This document shows, piece by piece, positions 42,101 through 46,522 of a stretch of 46,522 bases of DNA (position 1 is the first letter of the stretch; every line of letters begins with the position of its first letter). The stretch lies in NCBI GenBank assembly GCA_938045475.1, contig CALIML010000012.1, positions 1-46,522 on the forward strand, read 5' to 3'. The translations under genes and the position numbers were made by a program. This stretch comes from an uncultured Sulfolobales archaeon (GTDB lineage: Archaea > Thermoproteota > Thermoprotei_A > Sulfolobales > Desulfurococcaceae). A model generated the notes under the pieces. It ran no database searches. It was not told the origin of the DNA and saw only the letters and a list, made by a program, of their open reading frames with translations.

Positions 42101-43959
42101 CCTTCAGCGGAAGCAATTAGAGTATATCTGCCGGGCTGGACTTCCGCCCAGTAATAGCCCTGGGGGTTAGTTTTTGTGAATACATTTGCTTCAACAATGC
42201 GAATAGTGGCGTTTGCTAAAGGTTCTCCAGAGACTCTATCTCTCACAGATCCAATTATTGTGCCGTTATATAGGACTACGTTAACTTCAACTCTTTTCTC
42301 ATAGTAGCCAAATCTGCTGAACACAATTGTGTAGCGGCCTGGATCTAGGGGTAAAACATAGTAGCCTGATGCATTGGTTTGTGTATATGCAACAAGCTCG
42401 CCGTACTCATTGTATGCAAAGACGTCTACGTACTGAACGGGGGATTCATCAACGTTATCATAGACGTATCCCTTAACACCGCTTAGCTTCGCTACTTCAA
42501 GAGCTTTTTTAACGGCTGCATAAGCATCAACTATCCCCCACCCATACCTAGTATCCTGGCCTACCGCTCCTAAGTCTAGTGAAGTCGACTTCAATACTTC
42601 ATAGAGTCTCTCAGGAACATCCGCTACTTGGTACTTATCCCACTTAGTTGCTTGATACAGTAAAGCCATTAATCCAGCTACGTGAGGTGTAGACATGGAT
42701 GTACCGCTCCAAGCTGCATAACCCCCTCCTGGAATACTTGAGATTATCCTCACTCCAGGCGCAGCGAAGTCTGGCTTAATGTACGTTGATGGATACGTGT
42801 CGTTGAAAGGCCATTCTGGAGGAATGTATGGCCAGTAAATAATTGCTCCTCCAGAAAAGCTGGCTACATTATCGTTTTCATCTGTAGCTCCTATAGCGAA
42901 TACGCCCCATATGTTTCCTGGATTATCATGGGTGCCTAGCCCTCCATTGCCTATTGCAGCAACTGGAACTATGTTTAGTAAAAGCAGGTGTTTCACTGGT
43001 GTAAGGAATTCTACGCCATAGTAGTTTCTAGCACCCCAACTCATTGAGACGATGTGCGGTGGCATCCCGGTGTATACTCTTTCACCCGTACGCGGATCTA
43101 TGTAGTATGGATCAGCAGCCCACTCAATTGCTGCAAGCGTTTGTGCAAAAGTACCTCTGCCATAGGGTAATGCTAGGACGTGCATAAGTGTTGCTCCAGG
43201 AGCTACTCCAATCAATATGTTTTCCGCATCACCGCCTAGGGCTGTACCACTAACGTGCGTTCCATGGCCATGGGTGTCTTGGGGGGCCATAAGCATTGGT
43301 CTACCTGAAGAATCGAAGGCCATCCATCCGCCTGGATAATATGGGTTCTCCGGATCTAGCGTTAGCATCTTCCCTCTAAGAGCTGGATGCTCTATGTCCA
43401 CGCCAGTGTCTATAGTGCATATCCTTATTCCAGAGCCATTATAGCCCATGCCCCATACTTCGGGAGCGTTAATTCTCTGTATCCCCCATGAAGTGACTTC
43501 GCTGGCTATAGTGAAGTTTTCCTCCTTTACTAATTCACTTATTTGGACTTCGAAGTTAGGAACGATCCTTTCAACAATATGGCTCTCAGCTATGTAAGGC
43601 AAGTAACCTGTCTTAATTCTAACTAGCATTGCGTTAGCTATCCAAAAGCTATTCAATACTACTCCTCCAAACTTAGATATGAGTCGCTCAATACTGCTTT
43701 GAGTGCTATAGGCATATGATTTAAGAGCTCTCCTAACTCCATCGACTCCTTGAGAGAACTTTATGGTCAACAAATCGCCATAATCATAGTTCTTAAGGAT
43801 TATGACTACATCTCTTTCTTCATTACTCTGCACTGCGTCAAGAAGCCCTGGATCAATTTTATATAGATAGCTTTGCTGCCACATAGAGGATACGGGAATA
43901 AAGCCAACTACTAACAACACCAGTATTGTTGATGCAAGTACGATTACTCTCCAATTCAT
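39127..43959 (-). CDS. giant membrane-anchored subtilisin-like protease
   Basis: 1610 residues, ATG start behind GGTGATG. Signal peptide (about 5-25), an I9-like propeptide (about 45-135) and an S8 catalytic domain with D184 (ICTIDTGVD), H232 (GHGTHVSG), N338 (AIGNGG) and S421 (GTSMSTPHVAG). Then a mosaic: three carboxypeptidase-regulatory-like beta-sandwiches (about 474-540, 555-640, 645-715), a Rossmann-like glutamine-amidotransferase-type region (about 720-960), a fourth sandwich (about 1000-1075), a second Rossmann-like region (about 1080-1300), Ig-like segments, a coiled coil (about 1480-1570) and a C-terminal membrane helix. It resembles cell-surface proteases such as STABLE of Staphylothermus. 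It is probably cotranscribed with the propeller gene 51 bp upstream. Confidence 0.93.
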   Translation of the reverse strand: MNWRVIVLASTILVLLVVGFIPVSSMWQQSYLYKIDPGLLDAVQSNEERDVVIILKNYDYGDLLTIKFSQGVDGVRRALKSYAYSTQSSIERLISKFGGVVLNSFWIANAMLVRIKTGYLPYIAESHIVERIVPNFEVQISELVKEENFTIASEVTSWGIQRINAPEVWGMGYNGSGIRICTIDTGVDIEHPALRGKMLTLDPENPYYPGGWMAFDSSGRPMLMAPQDTHGHGTHVSGTALGGDAENILIGVAPGATLMHVLALPYGRGTFAQTLAAIEWAADPYYIDPRTGERVYTGMPPHIVSMSWGARNYYGVEFLTPVKHLLLLNIVPVAAIGNGGLGTHDNPGNIWGVFAIGATDENDNVASFSGGAIIYWPYIPPEWPFNDTYPSTYIKPDFAAPGVRIISSIPGGGYAAWSGTSMSTPHVAGLMALLYQATKWDKYQVADVPERLYEVLKSTSLDLGAVGQDTRYGWGIVDAYAAVKKALEVAKLSGVKGYVYDNVDESPVQYVDVFAYNEYGELVAYTQTNASGYYVLPLDPGRYTIVFSRFGYYEKRVEVNVVLYNGTIIGSVRDRVSGEPLANATIRIVEANVFTKTNPQGYYWAEVQPGRYTLIASAEGYFSDSKHVIVGEGEVVVADFQLYPLSAQAKLFVHVYEYFTELPIVEADVFLRELGLAVKTNSSGIAVLEGIPPGVYTIVVSKKHYATRVYSAALLPGEQTLSIDTTFLIGVMSMDSRVFGEDIRQAIVSQGYPSYAVELLDPLQAKAGYRVIVINYFGTDPGVDALINFLKAMDQENTSLIFLDSWGAYYHFAGYVLYKYGEAISKHGYPSPVYRSDGYREGLMIHALDPDNDIFDGVAFDEDYRFYIASPPSDRVDYAAYQSFRQPAVGELSYLGEIVYGGTVYGFSITVWNKGFGEDCWVFMSVGGSYHWAKYMEKGQDMKYSQNMARLLYNVVKYALGVRSAGEGPRWMNLSLMQFDWPTISAFTELNIVLERRPYGWLVGIITAGDTGQPISGAEVSIVGTPVKTFTNETGVFVLWLPEGVFRVRIDARGYYSVDHVVEVSVGETSYLEETLIRKPRAAVMIDFSGQITTLLLSMGWYAQAYRDWSTLYRDLGFYDVLVLAGEYVGSPDLWPDRDVFERLINATYKLGVGIVFLNNYFEYRYLKEYPYGINILYYYYRNPGSVGSDYDKGPVYYVVSKEHPILEGYRVGERIYIVYGGDYDYAWFSKWDGEVLAYIGAETAGVKGCGIGVKTTPYGTRWVLLAGLAPELWTNMDHWSYEAKEILLRSIAWASLRPVDISVRPISVYVGEELTIEIPPLPGVTYSILIDNIVVLENIIGRNESMTIRVRVPYLGRGLHRIVLISEGLFYGEKVFYVNTKIDIIGEQGVREGGRVRLNITGHPVDSIIMIYIDDNYITSVRPKSVEPLIVELNIPDYFSGVHLINLRTVDGELIAFREVYIEESLFKEKLLTQYSDVLRALQQIVISLHDLNESMLLSIGNAVEIMSSLNKLNASLSSLIIEAVNSLSKNVEESSASIEHALRETSSKAMDEARDVAVEAESNVLSRLSELESSMARDLAVITLVVYLSVAISALTLLIELAPYVKRK

Positions 43960-44010
43960 AATACATCACCCTGAATTGATACGCTATAGTGTAAGGCGAG
44001 GGAAAAAACT

Positions 44011-45852
44011 CTATCTTTTAGAGACATGCCTTAAGACGAAGTACCCTACAACTAGTCCCATAATAAGCATGGCGGTGCCTAAGGCCGTGGTTGTACTAAC
44101 ATCTAGCACTGTTCTTGTAACAGCCTCTGTTTTAGTGACAGTAGATCTTTGTACTTCAGTTGTTGTATAAGTCAAGGTGTCTTTAACGATATTTGTAACT
44201 ACACTTGTTGTCTCAAGAGTCTCTGTAACAGTTCTTATTGCAGTAGTAACTGTTGTTTCTGTAGTTGTTATGTTGAAAGTAAGCACTTCAGTCTCTGTAG
44301 TTGTCTGCGTCTCTGTAAGAGTTGTTGTCTTAGTTGTTGTTCTCGTGAAAATCATTGTTTCAGTAGTTGTTTGAGTAACTGTCGTCGTTGTCAACTCAGC
44401 AGGTGGATTACCTGTAGCTGTAGCTAAGTGAGTTGGCGGCGCAATCAAGCTTCCAAGCAGCTCGTAATTGTTGACAATGGGGCTTACATATTTTACCCCA
44501 ATGTATACACTGGAGAAGTTCATTGATGGAGTTATTGATGGCACATCGATTCTAGACACATTGACGTTCTCCGGGAAATCCCTGTAAACCCACAACAAAT
44601 CGCTGGGATCTTCTTCAAGTAAGTACTGTTTGTTAAACTTAGCTATGAAGAAGTCTCTACCGCCTTCAGTGAATGAAGCAGTGTGACCAGATACATATAC
44701 GTAGTCGGCATCAGACTTAACTCCATAAGCTATTTCAACCTCTGGCCCACCGAAGTGTATGAATGAAGCTATTTCACCTGAATCCTTGTCCAGCAGTGCG
44801 ACAAATGCATCATACTTTCCGAGTTCTCCAGATGTATAGCTCTCAGTATATCCTGCCACATACACGTAGTCATTATCTACGTGTATGCTGTAAGCGGCTT
44901 CGCTTTTATCCCCCTTGAAGCTCGTCATCCAGACCAACTGGCCTTCAGGGCTTATTTTTGCTGCAAGAACGCCAGGTGTGTTGGCACTATATGTAGCGCC
45001 TGCTACATATATGAATCCATGCTCATCTACAACTACTTTCTCTAATCTATCGAGTTCGGGAGTTCCAAAAACTATAGACCACTCAAACATACCTTCGCTC
45101 GTCAGCTTTAAAACTAAGCAGTCATAACCTCCGCCAACCGTAAAGCTATTAGTTTGACCAGCTACGATTACGTACTCTTTTCCAGACGTAGAGTCATACC
45201 ATGTAGTAATTCCCCAGCCATAATCAAACTGGCTTTCTCCAGCTATTAAACTCCACAGCACTCTGCCACTGCTATCAAATTTAACTATAAGAACATCAAC
45301 TTTAACGGCGCCGAGACCCATGGTGTATCCAACGGCGTAGATGGCGTTATCTCTACCTAAACTTATACGCCAGAGCACATCTAATGCTGATGAACCAATT
45401 GTTGTAAAGAACTTTACTGTGCCGTTTTCAAGAAAAGCCGTTAGATAGGCGTCTGTGCCTCCAGCTCCATAGCCAGTTACTTGCCCTACAGCGTAAATAG
45501 CCTTTCCAACTACGGCTAGATCCCTGCCCATTAATGAGCCGTTGCCGTATATGGCGACAGTCCTAACGTTTTCACCGTATCTGCTTGCCTTAACTACAAT
45601 GAGAGGTATGTATCCCAGAGGCCTCCACGAACTTGATTGACCTGCTGTATAAACGTATCCCTGTTCATCTACTTCTACCCCCCACCAAGGGTAATCATCC
45701 TCTGATCCACCTAATGTAAGCATCCACGTATTTGGATACGCTGCAGAACTGGGCTGTACGTACCTATATACGTAGCTTTCGTCAAACCCCGATGCTAAAA
45801 TTATGGAGGCAAAGATCAATACTATTGCTATTAATACTGCAGCCCACTTCAT
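44011..45852 (-). CDS. surface beta-propeller protein with Thr-rich stalk and membrane anchor
   Basis: 613 residues, ATG start. Signal peptide (about 5-22); residues about 40-430 contain repeated blades of the SBBP/YVTN-like kind (VDEQGYVYTAGQSSSW, GRDNAIYAVGYTMGLG, DEHGFIYVAGATYSAN, DNDYVYVAGYTESYTS, SDADYVYVSGHTASFT), suggesting a seven- or eight-bladed propeller. A linker of about 110 residues is extremely Thr-rich (TTTTVTQTTTETMIFTRTTT) and likely glycosylated. A C-terminal membrane helix ends in basic residues. It probably stands on the cell surface beside the subtilase encoded next. Confidence 0.85.
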   Translation of the reverse strand: MKWAAVLIAIVLIFASIILASGFDESYVYRYVQPSSAAYPNTWMLTLGGSEDDYPWWGVEVDEQGYVYTAGQSSSWRPLGYIPLIVVKASRYGENVRTVAIYGNGSLMGRDLAVVGKAIYAVGQVTGYGAGGTDAYLTAFLENGTVKFFTTIGSSALDVLWRISLGRDNAIYAVGYTMGLGAVKVDVLIVKFDSSGRVLWSLIAGESQFDYGWGITTWYDSTSGKEYVIVAGQTNSFTVGGGYDCLVLKLTSEGMFEWSIVFGTPELDRLEKVVVDEHGFIYVAGATYSANTPGVLAAKISPEGQLVWMTSFKGDKSEAAYSIHVDNDYVYVAGYTESYTSGELGKYDAFVALLDKDSGEIASFIHFGGPEVEIAYGVKSDADYVYVSGHTASFTEGGRDFFIAKFNKQYLLEEDPSDLLWVYRDFPENVNVSRIDVPSITPSMNFSSVYIGVKYVSPIVNNYELLGSLIAPPTHLATATGNPPAELTTTTVTQTTTETMIFTRTTTKTTTLTETQTTTETEVLTFNITTTETTVTTAIRTVTETLETTSVVTNIVKDTLTYTTTEVQRSTVTKTEAVTRTVLDVSTTTALGTAMLIMGLVVGYFVLRHVSKR

Positions 45853-46143
45853 ATAAATAACCCTGTAACTTACTTAAAACCTAGCAATGATGGATGTTTT
45901 TAAACCTGTCTATCATCGGCGACCTCTGCTGCACTTCCAATCCATCCTCCGCTAAAGCTAAAGAGGGGGTGATTAAGCAGTCCATTAATGTTTTATAACT
46001 ATATCTCCTTTACGGGGGTTTAATTATGGCCCAGCCTTAGATGCATTACCTCCATCCACATGTAAAATTTATAGAAACCCATGCCTTAAGAACAGAGCTT
46101 CTCATATTCTTTATTTTATCGCATGAAGTCAGTTCACATAACC

Positions 46144-46521
46144 CTACTCGATCCAGTCATTGGTCTGTATTTTCTCAGGTATGTAGACATCTGCCAAGAA
46201 CTTCAAGCCCTTGCTAGCCATAGCTTCTATCTCTAGCTTAGCCAATGTTTTGAAGAAAGTGCATGCCTCTCTTAACCACTCTGGAGTTCTAAACCATGGG
46301 TAGCCGTTTACCCCCTCCTTCCTCCTCACTCTGCTCTTCACCTCTCTGTCATCAAGGCATGCCAGCGCTATATCATATCCAACTAGCTCTACAGCTCTCT
46401 CAACATCTCTAACTTTCGCTCTTATTACGTAGTTCCTCCTTTCATCGGGGGTAAGGTATGGTTTTTTCTCAGGCAATTTAGCCATTGAGTCATAGAGTGC
46501 TTCTCCCAAACTCCTCAAATC
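46144..46521 (-). CDS. unknown protein, 5' end possibly beyond window
   Basis: At least 124 residues; the frame is still open at the window edge, so the start is not certain (TTG at 46518 is possible). Composition is normal, with a helix of YDSMAKLPEKKPYLTPDERR and a conserved-looking RRKEGVNGYPWFRTPEWLRE and CTFFKTLAKLEIEAMASKGL. No family recognised. The 291-bp gap between it and the propeller gene contains only promoter-like A/T-rich stretches. Confidence 0.65.
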   Translation of the reverse strand, partial: DLRSLGEALYDSMAKLPEKKPYLTPDERRNYVIRAKVRDVERAVELVGYDIALACLDDREVKSRVRRKEGVNGYPWFRTPEWLREACTFFKTLAKLEIEAMASKGLKFLADVYIPEKIQTNDWIE

Positions 46522-46522
46522 T

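Noticed and set aside
44149-44427. Cys- and Val-rich plus-strand frames
   Set aside because: They are the complement of the Thr-rich stalk of the propeller protein; the repeated ACN codons create open frames.

Overview
The window comes from an archaeon, most likely a hyperthermophilic crenarchaeon (class Thermoprotei of the Thermoproteota). The evidence is the end of an archaeal-type 23S rRNA, clamp-loader genes rfcS and rfcL side by side, TiaS, archaeal NadM, archaeal Elp3, an HTH_10 (Bat-type) regulator, many TTG and GTG starts, short A/T-rich TATA boxes about 25 nt upstream of genes, and tRNA genes without an encoded CCA. I cannot fix the genus from this sequence. Most genes are housekeeping; mobile DNA survives only as decayed relics of IS607/TnpB type.

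Layout. 1-395: 3' end of 23S rRNA, with a convergent XerA-type recombinase that carries an extra C-terminal zinc ribbon. 1.7-9 kb: a Cdc48-N-like small protein, an HTH_10 regulator, an amidohydrolase, an IS607 resolvase relic, then biotin ligase, a YkgJ-like protein and NMN adenylyltransferase on one strand, and a P-loop protein on the other. 9.2-13 kb: three enzymes of tRNA wobble-base modification (Elp3, a Trm9-like methyltransferase, TiaS). 13-17 kb: a DUF457-like membrane protein, a secreted coiled-coil protein, a tautomerase, and a second NMN adenylyltransferase overlapping a CinA-like pyrophosphatase gene. 17.2 kb: an isolated 3' half of a tRNA, probably tRNA-Glu, with its own TATA box. 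17.4-20.7 kb: a NusA-like KH protein, then a nickel/cobalt ECF importer (cbiM, cbiN-like, cbiQ, cbiO) next to nikR, with a perfect 8-14-8 inverted repeat over the cbiM promoter. 20.8-27.1 kb: HD phosphohydrolase, adenosine-specific kinase, GT-C type membrane protein, CoA-disulfide-reductase-like flavoprotein, HEPN/MNT pair. 27.4-34.8 kb: a GatZ/KbaZ-like aldolase-family protein, a BadF-type sugar kinase and an ABC importer. 34.9-38.1 kb: TnpB relic, rfcL, rfcS, tRNA-His. 38.3-46.5 kb: a nitrilase-family amidohydrolase, a 1610-residue membrane-anchored subtilase with a Thr-rich-stalked surface beta-propeller protein, and a partial unknown gene.

The most notable signals are (1) the isolated tRNA 3' half, which looks like one piece of a split, trans-spliced tRNA; (2) two intergenic elements (minus strand about 9080-9205; plus strand about 22305-22505) that share a TATA-proximal block, ordered conserved blocks and a terminal stem with a compensating base pair, which suggests an undescribed small structured RNA family; (3) a candidate NikR operator whose half-sites have the same 22-bp spacing as the E. 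coli site; and (4) scattered IS607/TnpB relics, including two copies of a hairpin-rich block that may be TnpB 3' ends. No CRISPR array, prophage or intact insertion sequence was seen.
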